A stretch of DNA of 64,000 nt, taken from assembly GCA_004552445.1 (NCBI GenBank), contig SFOJ01000003.1, forward strand, positions 39,087-103,086. Direction: 5' to 3'. This stretch comes from Mollicutes bacterium. GTDB lineage: Bacteria > Bacillota_I > Bacilli_A > RF39 > UBA660. Of the stretch, positions 1 through 8,748 are shown in pieces. The translations under genes and the position numbers were made by a program. The number at the start of each line of letters is the position of its first letter. Position 1 is the stretch's first letter. Below the pieces are notes generated by a model. That model was not told where the DNA came from. It made no database searches and was given only the letters and a program-made list of their open reading frames with translations.

Positions 1-1165
1 CATCAAATATTCTAGTTAGTAAGTTGAATAATGTACTTTTACCTTGACCAGAAGCACCCACTATAGCCACTTTCTTATTTGGCTCAACTAATAAATTAAA
101 ATTATTTAATGTTTCATCCTCATCAGGATAAGCAAATGATACATTATCAAATTTAATAACCCCTCTAACATTTTCTAATTCTTTTAAGCCGAACTTTTCA
201 TCTTCAAATAATCTATTATCTAAAATATCATTAACTCTTGAAACAGATACTTTAACACTTTGATATGTTTGTATTAACTCATTAACATTCTCTATCATAT
301 TAGTAAATCTATATACATAGTATGTCATAGCTACTAAGAATGTTAACGATACCTGTTTATAATATAAAAGTACAATACAAGTAGCAAGTACTCCACACTC
401 TAATATAGATTTAAGTAAACCTGTTACTATATCAAAATTCTTTTTAGTATCAATTTCATTAGCTGACTTATTAAATAAGTTCTTAATAATTTCAATAACA
501 TTATTAATTAAATTATTTTTAACTCCTAATGTTTTTATTTCTCTTATACCTCTAATTGACTCATTAGTTAAAGATATAAACTTATCTTGTTCTTTCTTTC
601 TATTTTTATGAATACTCTCTAATATTGGATTATATTTTTTAATTACAAAATATAATATTAACATAATTACTATAATCTCTAAACCAATTATCCAAGAATT
701 TATAAATATATATACTAGTAAAACCATTGATGTAACAAATACTGTTACCATATTTAATAATCTTAAAAATACAAAACTTAATGTATCAGCATCATTTGTT
801 ATACGATTTATTATTTCCCCTGAAGACATCTTCTCAAATGCTACTGCTGGTAAATTAATTGCTTTTTTATATGCATAAAATTCTAATTTTCTTGTTAAAA
901 TACTTTCTAATTTAGATAACATTGATTTTGCCTTAAGATAAAGAATACCATCAGTAGTAATCTCTAATATAAAATATATTCCAATATATAAAAGAGCTGC
1001 CTTAAGATTTAACTCAGTTATAGATTCTACACTTTTACCATTCAAGTAACCTGTAAATATCTCACAAAATCCACATATTACTACTATTATACTTGCTAAA
1101 ATAAGTTTGCCCTTTTCCTCTTTCATCAATTTAATTAGAGGTTTAAACTCTTTTAAATCTTTCAT
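1..1165 (-). CDS. ABC exporter, fused permease/ATPase, 3' end outside window
   Basis: Reading leftward from an ATG preceded by GGAGG, the frame encodes a transmembrane domain of about six helices. An ATPase domain follows, with Walker A GASGQGKST near the window edge; the signature motif and Walker B lie beyond base 1. This is the half-transporter exporter architecture (TMD then NBD, as in MsbA, LmrA and peptide/lantibiotic exporters). No N-terminal C39 peptidase domain is present, so any leader of an exported peptide would have to be cut by another enzyme. The gene follows a 30-codon peptide gene and a hairpin with T-tract, which suggests shared transcription with partial readthrough. The substrate cannot be told from sequence. 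Family assignment is firm; peptide export is inference from context. Confidence 0.9.
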   Translation of the reverse strand, partial: MKDLKEFKPLIKLMKEEKGKLILASIIVVICGFCEIFTGYLNGKSVESITELNLKAALLYIGIYFILEITTDGILYLKAKSMLSKLESILTRKLEFYAYKKAINLPAVAFEKMSSGEIINRITNDADTLSFVFLRLLNMVTVFVTSMVLLVYIFINSWIIGLEIIVIMLILYFVIKKYNPILESIHKNRKKEQDKFISLTNESIRGIREIKTLGVKNNLINNVIEIIKNLFNKSANEIDTKKNFDIVTGLLKSILECGVLATCIVLLYYKQVSLTFLVAMTYYVYRFTNMIENVNELIQTYQSVKVSVSRVNDILDNRLFEDEKFGLKELENVRGVIKFDNVSFAYPDEDETLNNFNLLVEPNKKVAIVGASGQGKSTLFNLLTRIFD

Positions 1166-1176
1166 ATTTTACCTCC

Positions 1177-1202
1177 AAAAAACTACTCTGATAAGAGTAG
1201 TT
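1177..1202 (-). terminator. Hairpin with T-tract between peptide gene and ABC exporter
   Basis: A perfect 9-bp inverted repeat (arms 1181-1189 and 1194-1202, 4-base loop) is followed on the minus strand by six T and then at once by the exporter's GGAGG. It looks like an intrinsic terminator that would let only some transcripts reach the exporter, or an attenuator regulated through the upstream small ORF. Confidence 0.75.
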
Positions 1203-1222
1203 AAATATTTAAATATTAAACG

Positions 1223-1315
1223 TTATAAAGTTTGTGGAAAACATTGAAGATTCCCACTTCCTTTATCAAAACTCTTATCATTAAAAACATATAAATTCAA
1301 ATTTAAAATCTTCAT
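1223..1315 (-). CDS. 30-aa peptide, possible RiPP/signal precursor or leader peptide
   Basis: A short frame starts at ATG 1315, eight bases after a GAAAGGAG ribosome site, and ends at TAA 1223. It begins MKILNLNLYVF, has an acidic/basic middle (NDKSFDK), a GSG linker and ends in LQCFPQTL with a single Cys. A near-consensus promoter (TTGACT-17-TATATT) lies just upstream. Downstream come a hairpin/T-tract and an ABC exporter gene. Dedicated promoter, strong ribosome site, terminator-like element and exporter are the usual arrangement for an exported small peptide (RiPP or signal). The alternative is a translated leader that controls the exporter by attenuation. I recognise no family. Translation signals are seen directly; function is inference. 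Confidence 0.6.
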   Translation of the reverse strand: MKILNLNLYVFNDKSFDKGSGNLQCFPQTL

Positions 1316-1348
1316 TTCTTCCACTCCTTTCTCTTTAAATTCAACAAA

Positions 1349-1377
1349 AATATACCATAAATATTCTTTTAAGTCAA
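1349..1377 (-). promoter_or_regulatory. Sigma-A-type promoter of the 30-aa peptide gene
   Basis: On the minus strand TTGACT (1377-1372) is separated by 17 bases from TATATT (1354-1349). The -35 box overlaps the last codons of the upstream 64-aa gene. Expected transcription start is near 1342, about 27 bases before the peptide ATG. Confidence 0.7.
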
Positions 1378-1563
1378 TCTAACTACAAAATCATCGAAGT
1401 GTACTTTTAAATTTTCGTTATCTTTTGAAACATTAGTTTCTTCACACTTCGGACAACCAATATTCTTATTCTTATACCACATATAACCAAACCCATACGC
1501 AACAAACAATAGAACTAACAATAATATAACTAATATTACATTAACTCTTTTTCCATTTTCCAT
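1369..1563 (-). CDS. Small single-pass membrane protein with CPKC motif, 64 aa
   Basis: A GAGGTG ribosome site precedes ATG 1563. The protein has a basic N-terminus, one transmembrane helix (about residues 9-29), then a short outside segment with CPKC, a possible two-Cys metal or disulfide motif, and a polar tail. It reads toward the peptide/exporter genes and its end carries their -35 box, so it may belong to the same module, but there is no direct proof. No family recognised. Codon use and the ribosome site support a real gene. Confidence 0.55.
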   Translation of the reverse strand: MENGKRVNVILVILLLVLLFVAYGFGYMWYKNKNIGCPKCEETNVSKDNENLKVHFDDFVVRLT

Positions 1564-1659
1564 GCTACACCTCTATTATAGAATAACATATATTTTTAAT
1601 AATAAAAACAGTTTTTAAAAAAATATTTATATGATAGAATTATGATAATGAAGTGATAT

Positions 1660-3234
1660 ATGAAAAAAAGTTTAGTTGGAGTATCTTTATTAACAATAAC
1701 ATGTTTGTATGGACTCCTAAGTGCTGTAATAATATTAATAGCTCTTTTAACAGGTCAAGATATTGGATTGTCTATTTATATTAGTATCGCAATGATAATA
1801 ATTCAATTTTTAATTGCACCTTGGTTAACAGACTTAACAATGAGATGGTTCTACAAAGCAAAATTCGGTGAACAAATACCAGATTACTTAAAAGAATTCA
1901 TCGATAGTATTTGTGAAAAATACAACATGAAATATCCTAAGATTGGTATTATTCATGACGGGTCACCTAATGCATTTACTTATGGAAGATTTAAAAATGA
2001 TGCTAGAATTGTACTAACTGATGGAATATTTAATTTATTAACTGAAGATGAAGTTAAAGCAGTAGTTGCTCATGAACTTGGCCATGTAGTCCATTATGAT
2101 ATGTTAATAATGACAGCAGTACAAATAGTACCTTTAGTATTCTATGCTATATATGAAGCATCAACTGATATGGACGTTGACGATAGTGATAATGCTAAAG
2201 CAAAAGTACTAATTTCAGCAATCGCATATATTCTTTATATAATAAGTCAATACTTAATATTATGGTTATCAAGAACAAGAGAATATAAAGCAGATGCTTT
2301 CTCAGTAGATGAAACTAAAAAGCCATCATCTCTTGCTGAAGCATTAGTTAAAATAGGATTTGGATTAAGTACTACACCAAAAAGTACAAAACATAGTGTA
2401 TCTAAAAATAATGCACTTGGAATATTTGATGTAAAAGAATCTAAATCAATGACAGTATGTAGTCTCGAAAATGGAAAAGTTTCAAAAGATAAAATTAAAA
2501 ATGCTATGAAATGGGAGTTATGGAATCCATGGGCAAAATGGTATGAATTAAATTCAACTCACCCATTAATTTCTAAAAGATTAGAAGCAATTTCCTTATT
2601 AGCTCCTAATTATAATGAAGAACCATATATTAAATTTGATTTAGTAAAACCTGAATCATATGTAGATGACTTCATTATGGAATTAATGATACTTTGTTTA
2701 CCAACTATAGCATTTATAATAACAATTGTACTTGCTTGTTATCTTAAAGGTAGTAGTAAACTTATAGTATTAATTGGTGGAATAGCTACATTAACTCTAT
2801 CATTTATCAAATTTAAATTAAGACATAAAAGTGGTTATACAAAAACAACAGTAAGTAACCTTTTAGGTGAAGTTAAAGTATCAGATGTAACAAGCATACC
2901 TTGTGAATTAAAAGGAACAATAATCGGTCGTGGCAATCCAGGATGCATATTTAGTGAAGACTTCGTTATTAAAGATGAAACAGGTATTATATTCTTAGAT
3001 TATAATCAACCTCTTTATATAATTAATAAAGTATTCGCTCTATTCAAACTACCACAAAACTTTGATAAAGAAATCACAATAAAAGGATGGTATCGTAGAA
3101 GTCCAGTACCATATGTAGAAATATATGAAATGACAATAGATGGTAAAACTAAAAAGATATGGACATATAGTTTACAAATAGCATTATACATAATACTATT
3201 AATATTGTTAATCATATTTATTTCAATAGTATAA
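1660..3234 (+). CDS. M48-family membrane zinc metalloprotease (HtpX-like)
   Basis: 524 residues. Two N-terminal membrane helices are followed by a zinc site HELGH (about residues 138-142) in the context VVAHELGHVVHYD. A second ligand region REYKAD (Glu about 208) matches the third zinc ligand of the HtpX/Ste24 group. More membrane helices lie after the active site and in the C-terminal half, which is longer than in plain HtpX (about 290 aa). The C-terminal extension, with helices around 340-385 and at the very end around a beta-rich segment, is not one I can name. The family acts on misfolded or precursor membrane proteins. The ribosome site (GAAGTG) is weak. The gene runs into a bidirectional hairpin shared with the convergent phosphoesterase gene. 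Confidence 0.85.
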   Translation: MKKSLVGVSLLTITCLYGLLSAVIILIALLTGQDIGLSIYISIAMIIIQFLIAPWLTDLTMRWFYKAKFGEQIPDYLKEFIDSICEKYNMKYPKIGIIHDGSPNAFTYGRFKNDARIVLTDGIFNLLTEDEVKAVVAHELGHVVHYDMLIMTAVQIVPLVFYAIYEASTDMDVDDSDNAKAKVLISAIAYILYIISQYLILWLSRTREYKADAFSVDETKKPSSLAEALVKIGFGLSTTPKSTKHSVSKNNALGIFDVKESKSMTVCSLENGKVSKDKIKNAMKWELWNPWAKWYELNSTHPLISKRLEAISLLAPNYNEEPYIKFDLVKPESYVDDFIMELMILCLPTIAFIITIVLACYLKGSSKLIVLIGGIATLTLSFIKFKLRHKSGYTKTTVSNLLGEVKVSDVTSIPCELKGTIIGRGNPGCIFSEDFVIKDETGIIFLDYNQPLYIINKVFALFKLPQNFDKEITIKGWYRRSPVPYVEIYEMTIDGKTKKIWTYSLQIALYIILLILLIIFISIV

Positions 3235-3235
3235 A

Positions 3236-3263
3236 AAATAGATTTTCAAAAAATCTATTTTTT
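3236..3263. terminator. Bidirectional intrinsic terminator
   Basis: Eleven-bp arms (3236-3246 and 3250-3260) with a 3-base loop are flanked by T-tracts in both reading directions. It separates the convergent protease and phosphoesterase genes. Confidence 0.8.
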
Positions 3264-4347
3264 ATTTTATATTAAGAATTACATATTCACTATGATAATC
3301 TGTTCTAACAGGCATCCCCCAACCAGCAATACCAGATGTTACAACTTTTTGAAAATTACCATCACTTTCATAACCATATATCATTTCAGATGTATTAAAC
3401 GTTTCTTCAAATATCTTAACAGGAAATACTTGACCAGCATGAGTATGCCCACTAAGCATTAAATCAATATTATTATCTTTAGCACTTTTATAATCAATAG
3501 GTATATGAGCAAGTAATATTTTATAATCATCATTATTAGTATCATTAACTAGCTCTTCAATACTTTTTTTATAACCATTACTTCTACCAATTATAGTAAG
3601 CTCATCATTTATTCTATAACTAGAATCTTCTAAAATATTAATACCATTTAAAAGTATATTATCTCTAAGAATATTCTTATTATAATTTTTACTATTACTA
3701 TAAATATTTTCATCGTGATTACCATAACTATAAAAGATACCATAATTAGTTTTAAAATTACCCAATATTTTAAAACATTCCTTCATTTCTTCTAACGTAG
3801 TATTCTCATCAACTATATCCCCTACCAAAAATACAAAATCAGGATTCAACTTATTAATCTCATCAACAATATTAAAAAGTCCTTTACCTTTAACACCAAG
3901 TCCATAATGTAAATCAGATATTAATATTCCCTTATACTCATTATTTAACTTATTATTAGTAGAAATATTATAACTTTTACCATCTATATTATACATATTA
4001 TAAACTCCATAACAAGTAAATAAAAAACTTAAAATTACAGGAATTAATAAATAATATTTATGAAACCATTTATACTTCATCAAAAATTTATAAAACAGCA
4101 TAACAACTAAAAATAATAATATAGTATATAAAATAAATACTAATACAACTGAAACATATTTATTCATCATACCAACTACTAAACTACCATAAAATATTAT
4201 AATAGATATAACACATAATATATTCTTATTAATATTAATATTTAATTTCTCACACACCTTATATAAATACTTATAAAAGATAAGTGTTAAAAACATAAAA
4301 AAGATAAAAAATAAAACTACAACTACATAAAACATAAAATACACCAT
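3262..4347 (-). CDS. Membrane-anchored calcineurin-like metallophosphoesterase
   Basis: 361 residues. Three or four hydrophobic helices fill residues 1-110, followed by a metallophosphoesterase domain with all signature blocks in order: SDLHYG (Asp145, His147), VGDIVDE (Asp177), YGNHDE (Asn210-His211) and SGHTHAGQ. The di-metal site looks intact. The layout (membrane N-terminus, cytoplasmic-type catalytic domain) matches the YkuE/YaeI group of Bacillota, linked to cell-wall or lipid phosphate metabolism, but the substrate is unknown. Only the weak context TTGTTATG precedes the chosen ATG, so the start is less certain than the domain. It converges with the M48 gene and diverges from the germination operon. 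Confidence 0.85.
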   Translation of the reverse strand: MVYFMFYVVVVLFFIFFMFLTLIFYKYLYKVCEKLNININKNILCVISIIIFYGSLVVGMMNKYVSVVLVFILYTILLFLVVMLFYKFLMKYKWFHKYYLLIPVILSFLFTCYGVYNMYNIDGKSYNISTNNKLNNEYKGILISDLHYGLGVKGKGLFNIVDEINKLNPDFVFLVGDIVDENTTLEEMKECFKILGNFKTNYGIFYSYGNHDENIYSNSKNYNKNILRDNILLNGINILEDSSYRINDELTIIGRSNGYKKSIEELVNDTNNDDYKILLAHIPIDYKSAKDNNIDLMLSGHTHAGQVFPVKIFEETFNTSEMIYGYESDGNFQKVVTSGIAGWGMPVRTDYHSEYVILNIK

Positions 4348-4362
4348 AACAATTATAACATA

Positions 4363-4391
4363 GTATTTTTATTTTTATTAAGTAAATACTA
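4363..4391 (+). promoter_or_regulatory. Possible forespore (sigma-G/F-like) promoter of the gerA operon
   Basis: AATACTA (4385-4391) resembles the sigma-G -10 consensus CATACTA and sits 17 bases after GTATT (4363-4367), close to the -35 consensus GHATR. gerA operons are known to be forespore-expressed under sigma-G. Against it, the predicted start of transcription falls at the annotated ATG, so translation would be leaderless or begin at a later ATG (4436). Confidence 0.3.
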
Positions 4392-4396
4392 ATATT

Positions 4397-5794
4397 ATGA
4401 ATATAATAAGTAAACTACAATCCATAAAAGAACATATGCCAGATCTTCAAATAAAAGAAGTTTCTTTTGGTATAAATAAAATTTATATTGTAAACATACA
4501 AACAGTATCATCAAGCACATTAACTAATGAATTTATACTTGAATATATATCAAAACGCAGTTTACTTAAAAACGAAATAATTTCTTCACTTAAAAAAGAT
4601 ATTTTAAATTATACTCCTTCTATTAGTTTTATAGACATCGATTCTAAAGATGTAATGGAATACCTATTTAATGGATTTTCTATTATTATTTACCATGATG
4701 AATGTATAGCATTAGAAACAAGAGCAAACCTAGATAGAGGCGTTAATGAACCAACAAGTGAACCTACTATCAAAGGACCAAAAGATGCTTTTAATGAAAA
4801 CTATAATACTAATATAGGTTTAATAAGAAAAAGAATAAAAGATGAAAATCTTTATATAAAAGAATTAACTCTTGGAACAAGATCTAAAACTAAAGTAAGT
4901 ATTATTTACATGAATGATATTGTAGATAAAGAATTATTAAATGAAACAATAGAAAAAGTAAGTAGTATCAGTAATGACAAAGTATTAGATACTTATTATA
5001 TAAAGAGTTTAATAAGTGGTGAAAACAAATCATCATTTCCATCCATTAAATCAACAGAAAAACCAGATAGTATAGCAAAAGCTCTTACTGAAGGAAAAAT
5101 ATGTATAGTTTCAGAAAACTCATGCAATGTTCTTATAATTCCAACATTTTTTATAGATTATTTTCATAACGATGAAGATGTTTATCAAAAAAGTATATAT
5201 ATAAAATTTGTTAAATTTATAAGAATATTAGCACTATTTATTACAATATTTACACCTTCTATATATTTAGCTATTATTACTTATGATCAACAAATACTAC
5301 CTACTAGTTTACTTATAAATTTTTCACTTCAAAGAGCAAGTGTACCATTTCCAGCATTAATAGAAGCATTTGCCTTAATGTTCACATTTGAATTACTTTA
5401 TGAAGGAGATGCACTAACTCCATCATCAAGAGGAGCTTCTCTTTCAATATTAGGAGCACTAGTTTTAGGAGATGCAGCAGTAAGTGCAGGAATAGTATCA
5501 CCTATTATGGTTATAGTAGTAGCAGTAACTGCCATCTCATCAATATTCTTCGTTTACTATGACTTTCAATCATTTGTAAGACTATATAGATATAGTATAA
5601 TGATACTTTCCTCAGTTTTTGGAATAATCGGAGTACTTTTTGGATTCATATTTATAATGACAAATCTTTGTAGTATAAAGTCATTTGGAAAACCATTTAT
5701 GTATCCAATAAGTCCTAAATTAAATATTAAAAATAGAAAAACATTAATAAAAAGAGGACTATTACCACAAAATAGTAATAAAGGAGAATCATGA
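4397..5794 (+). CDS. gerAA: Spore germination receptor A subunit (GerAA family)
   Basis: 465 residues, close to the family's usual length (about 480). The soluble N-terminal half contains the characteristic ETRANLDRGVNEP and EPTIKGPKDAFNE stretches and LIRKRIKDENL of GerAA proteins. Then come four or five membrane helices with the conserved QRASVPFPALIEAF segment and SRGASLSILGALVLGDAAVSAG split across helices. In spores the A, B and C subunits form the inner-membrane receptor that senses germinants; the A subunit takes part in the oligomeric channel. The stop overlaps the next start by four bases, so translation is coupled. No clear Shine-Dalgarno precedes the first ATG. Family assignment is very secure; the germinant cannot be predicted. 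Confidence 0.95.
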   Translation: MNIISKLQSIKEHMPDLQIKEVSFGINKIYIVNIQTVSSSTLTNEFILEYISKRSLLKNEIISSLKKDILNYTPSISFIDIDSKDVMEYLFNGFSIIIYHDECIALETRANLDRGVNEPTSEPTIKGPKDAFNENYNTNIGLIRKRIKDENLYIKELTLGTRSKTKVSIIYMNDIVDKELLNETIEKVSSISNDKVLDTYYIKSLISGENKSSFPSIKSTEKPDSIAKALTEGKICIVSENSCNVLIIPTFFIDYFHNDEDVYQKSIYIKFVKFIRILALFITIFTPSIYLAIITYDQQILPTSLLINFSLQRASVPFPALIEAFALMFTFELLYEGDALTPSSRGASLSILGALVLGDAAVSAGIVSPIMVIVVAVTAISSIFFVYYDFQSFVRLYRYSIMILSSVFGIIGVLFGFIFIMTNLCSIKSFGKPFMYPISPKLNIKNRKTLIKRGLLPQNSNKGES

Positions 5795-6858
5795 AAAAAA
5801 TAATAATACCTTTAATATTGATATTATCACTCAGTGGATGCAAAGACTACATAGAAATAAATGATTTAGCTATATTAACAGGCATAGTAATAGATTATAA
5901 AGATAATATGTATGAAGTAACCGCACAACTAATAGTTAATGATAAAGATAGTAAAATTGAAGTATTTAAAACTTCATCTAGTTCAATAAATGAAGCAATC
6001 GCAGAACTATCAAAACTAAGTAATAAAGAAGTATTTATTTCACATTTAAAAGTATTAATCGTAACAGACAGAATAATAAAAAAAGATATAGATTTCAAAG
6101 ATTATTTTCTAAGAAGTTCAAAATCAAAAATGAATTTTTATATATATGTAATAGATAATGATATAAGTGATAAAATATTAAATGTATATAAAGAAAATAA
6201 TGGTTCATCAATATATTTAGAGAAAATGATGAAGTTTAATCAAAATATTTTTTCTTCATCTACTCCATTAAAATTCTTAGAATATGCTTACTATACTTAT
6301 GAAAAAGGTTATAACTTAATATATCCTAAAATAAAAATAGTAAAGAATAATGATAAAGAAGTATTATATTTATCAAATTTAACAACATTTAAAAATGGTG
6401 ATGAAATAGAACTATCAGAAAATGAATCAATATTCTATAATATAGTATCTAACAAAGCTATAAAAACAACACTTACTATTAAATGTGATGATAATAATTT
6501 TTCAGTAGAATTACAAGATATTAAAACTAAATATAAATGGAAAAATAATAAATTTACTATATCTAATAAAACTAATTCAAAAATTATAGATTATAATTGT
6601 AATTATGATTTAACAAAAAAAACATCTATAGATAAATTAAATGATTTAACTAGTAATTATATTAAAAATAATATTAACAACTTACTAACATTTATAAAAG
6701 ATAATAACGAAGATATTATTGGTATAGGAAATTATATTTATAAACACAATAAGAGTTATTTTAAAGATACTAATAAATGGAATAATTATCTAAATAATAT
6801 AGAATATAAGATAAATGTTAAAACAAATATCACTTCTATAGGAGAAATTAAAAAATGA
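5791..6858 (+). CDS. gerAC: Spore germination receptor C subunit, lipoprotein (GerAC family)
   Basis: 355 residues. A short lipoprotein signal peptide ends in LSLSGC, followed by KDYIEINDLAILTGIVIDY, the typical start of mature GerAC proteins. The rest is soluble alpha/beta sequence, as expected for the three-domain C subunit attached to the outer face of the spore inner membrane by a diacylglycerol on the Cys. The start overlaps the gerAA stop (ATGA), with GGAG a few bases before it. The order A-C-B differs from the classical gerAA-AB-AC order but is common outside Bacillus. The gene is unusually AT-rich and Asn/Lys-rich even for this window. Confidence 0.92.
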   Translation: MKKIIIPLILILSLSGCKDYIEINDLAILTGIVIDYKDNMYEVTAQLIVNDKDSKIEVFKTSSSSINEAIAELSKLSNKEVFISHLKVLIVTDRIIKKDIDFKDYFLRSSKSKMNFYIYVIDNDISDKILNVYKENNGSSIYLEKMMKFNQNIFSSSTPLKFLEYAYYTYEKGYNLIYPKIKIVKNNDKEVLYLSNLTTFKNGDEIELSENESIFYNIVSNKAIKTTLTIKCDDNNFSVELQDIKTKYKWKNNKFTISNKTNSKIIDYNCNYDLTKKTSIDKLNDLTSNYIKNNINNLLTFIKDNNEDIIGIGNYIYKHNKSYFKDTNKWNNYLNNIEYKINVKTNITSIGEIKK

Positions 6859-7955
6859 AAGAATCTAATGAAAAAATAAATAGTTTTTCGCTAAGTACTT
6901 TAGTAATAACTTTAAGTGGAGCTCCATTTTGGGGAATACTAACTAGTTATTTACTTTATAATTCAAGAGAAGCAACACCAATATCCATGATAATTGGTTA
7001 TATTTTAGGATTATTAATTTCTAAAACTATACTAACTCTTAATGATAAACATACCAATTTAATAAGTTCTTTAAAATTCAAAAAAATATATGGAAAATCA
7101 TCAATAATTATAAATTTAATTGTTGCTTTATTATCTATATTTCTATATATATTTTTATGTTATAGATTGTCTTCTTTTTTATCCAGTCAATATTTAACTG
7201 AAAAACCTAGTATATATTTTTATCTATTAATATTAGGTTTAACTTTCTATATTGCAAATAAAGGAATAGAAACACTAACTAGAGTATCTATTATATCTAT
7301 TTTAGTTGCTTTTTCAATATTTATATTTGATTATACTAATCTAATAAAAGATATTAATATAAATAATTTTTTACCTCTTATTACTGTAAGCTATAAAAAC
7401 ATTATAAAATCATCAATTATTTATGCATTATTTTCTTCAATTCCGCCTATGTTCGTAATGAGCATAAAAAAAGATGATTTAATTGATAAAAACAATTTTA
7501 ATAAATTATATTATAAAATGTACACTTTATCATTTATATCATTATTTATTGCTATAACATTCACAATAGGAGTATTTGGAATAAATCTAGCAAGTTTATT
7601 TGACTATCCTCTATATACAGTACTTAAGAAAATAGAAATATTTTCATTCCTAGATTCACTAGAAAATATAAGTGTTATGCTTTGGATTTTATATTCAATT
7701 AATGCAGCCGCATCAGTATTATTATGTATATTTAATAATCTTAAAGAAGCATTAACTCTAAACAAAAAGAAAGAAAAATATATGAAAATAAGTGTTATGA
7801 TAATAACACTTATAATAACTTTTATATTTTATAACAAATATAGTTATATAGAATCCTATGACTATATAAAATATCCATTCTATGTAACTTTAACTATGTT
7901 AATAATAATATGTTTAACTATTATTATTAATAAAATCAAATTTAAAAGAAGCTAA
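6855..7955 (+). CDS. gerAB: Spore germination receptor B subunit, transporter-like (GerAB family)
   Basis: 366 residues with about ten transmembrane helices, the size and pattern of GerAB proteins (APC-superfamily endospore germination permeases). These form the likely germinant-binding pocket of the receptor. The N-terminal SLSTLVITLSGAPFWGILTS matches the first helix of the family. The ATG overlaps the gerAC stop by four bases. The gene ends inside a hairpin that also serves the convergent gene. With gerAA and gerAC it completes one receptor, which is strong evidence that the organism makes endospores, although no other sporulation gene lies in this window. Confidence 0.92.
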   Translation: MKESNEKINSFSLSTLVITLSGAPFWGILTSYLLYNSREATPISMIIGYILGLLISKTILTLNDKHTNLISSLKFKKIYGKSSIIINLIVALLSIFLYIFLCYRLSSFLSSQYLTEKPSIYFYLLILGLTFYIANKGIETLTRVSIISILVAFSIFIFDYTNLIKDININNFLPLITVSYKNIIKSSIIYALFSSIPPMFVMSIKKDDLIDKNNFNKLYYKMYTLSFISLFIAITFTIGVFGINLASLFDYPLYTVLKKIEIFSFLDSLENISVMLWILYSINAAASVLLCIFNNLKEALTLNKKKEKYMKISVMIITLIITFIFYNKYSYIESYDYIKYPFYVTLTMLIIICLTIIINKIKFKRS

Positions 7956-7967
7956 TCAGCTTCTTTT
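7946..7967. terminator. Bidirectional terminator after gerAB
   Basis: Nine-bp arms (7946-7954 and 7959-7967) with loop AATC include the gerAB stop codon. T-rich sequence follows on both strands, though the T runs are short. Confidence 0.65.
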
Positions 7968-8466
7968 ATCTTACCATTCCAGGTTTTTTCATATGATCCG
8001 CTTTACTTTGGATAAAAGCTTCTAAATCATTCTTATCAAATGGCTCCATAATTGTTTCAAAATATTTACCATCAGGATAACTAGTTTTTCTTAAAACTTG
8101 ACTTCCCTTAAAAGTAAAATAATCAGTTACATCATAAGGATTTCTCTCTTCAATAGAAGGATGTAAACTTACTAGTGAACTAGTAACATATACTCTATCT
8201 CCAATTTTCTTAATAACACCTTCTAAGCACTTATTTTCAGTACCATTAGAAATAGCTCCATTAAATCCAACTTCACCAGTTTCTATTTTTTTAAGATTCA
8301 TAACAACAAGATCATAAGCAGTAGTAGAAGGATTGCCAACATTAACTTCACTATCAGTAACTTCTTTAGTATGTCTGATTATATCAATGTAATAATCACC
8401 TTCTTCTTCACTTAATCCTTTATATCCAAAATAAATCTCATATAAAATTCTATCTTCCCTAGTCAT
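7966..8466 (-). CDS. Hypothetical soluble protein, 166 aa
   Basis: Start chosen at ATG 8466, eight bases after GGGG, rather than the in-frame TTG six bases upstream. The protein is mixed alpha/beta, acidic in the first third, with no signal peptide or membrane segment. A central stretch (KIGDRVYVTSSLVSLHPS) and a later one (YDVTDYFTFKGSQVLRKTSYPDG) read like a small beta-barrel or sandwich. I do not recognise a family. It follows khpA after a strong hairpin and shares the gerAB terminator. The good ribosome site and low Asn/Lys bias support expression. Confidence 0.65.
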   Translation of the reverse strand: MTREDRILYEIYFGYKGLSEEEGDYYIDIIRHTKEVTDSEVNVGNPSTTAYDLVVMNLKKIETGEVGFNGAISNGTENKCLEGVIKKIGDRVYVTSSLVSLHPSIEERNPYDVTDYFTFKGSQVLRKTSYPDGKYFETIMEPFDKNDLEAFIQSKADHMKKPGMVR

Positions 8467-8486
8467 AAACAAATCCCCTTTAAAAA

Positions 8487-8507
8487 AGAAATAGTTTAAC
8501 TATTTCT
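8487..8507 (-). terminator. Terminator after rpsP-khpA
   Basis: Nine-bp arms (8487-8495 and 8499-8507), 3-base loop, then six T on the minus strand. The hairpin includes the end of khpA and lies just before the next gene's ribosome site. Confidence 0.75.
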
Positions 8508-8748
8508 AAAATGAATCTATGTTTACTTTAACTTTTCTATTACCTTCATTATAAGCTTTAGCTTGTATTAAAGTTTTAATACTAGTAGCAATCTTACCTT
8601 TTTTACCAATTACTCTACCCATATCAGCTTCTGATACAAGTATTTCGATGGTAGTATCGTCATCACTAGTAAACTCTTGAACTTTAACTAAATCAGGTTC
8701 TTTAACCAACTTTTTTACTATTAATTCAGAAAATTCAACTAAATTCAT
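8506..8748 (-). CDS. khpA: KH-domain RNA-binding protein KhpA
   Basis: 80 residues, the full length of KhpA/YlqC. A single type II KH domain carries the RNA-contacting GKKG loop in VIGKKGKIATSIKTLI. KhpA binds RNA, usually as a heterodimer with KhpB/Jag, and affects cell elongation and sRNA/mRNA behaviour in pneumococcus and Bacillus. The gene directly abuts rpsP, the conserved rpsP-khpA pairing of Bacillota. The usual next genes rimM and trmD are absent; a terminator follows instead. Confidence 0.93.
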   Translation of the reverse strand: MNLVEFSELIVKKLVKEPDLVKVQEFTSDDDTTIEILVSEADMGRVIGKKGKIATSIKTLIQAKAYNEGNRKVKVNIDSF

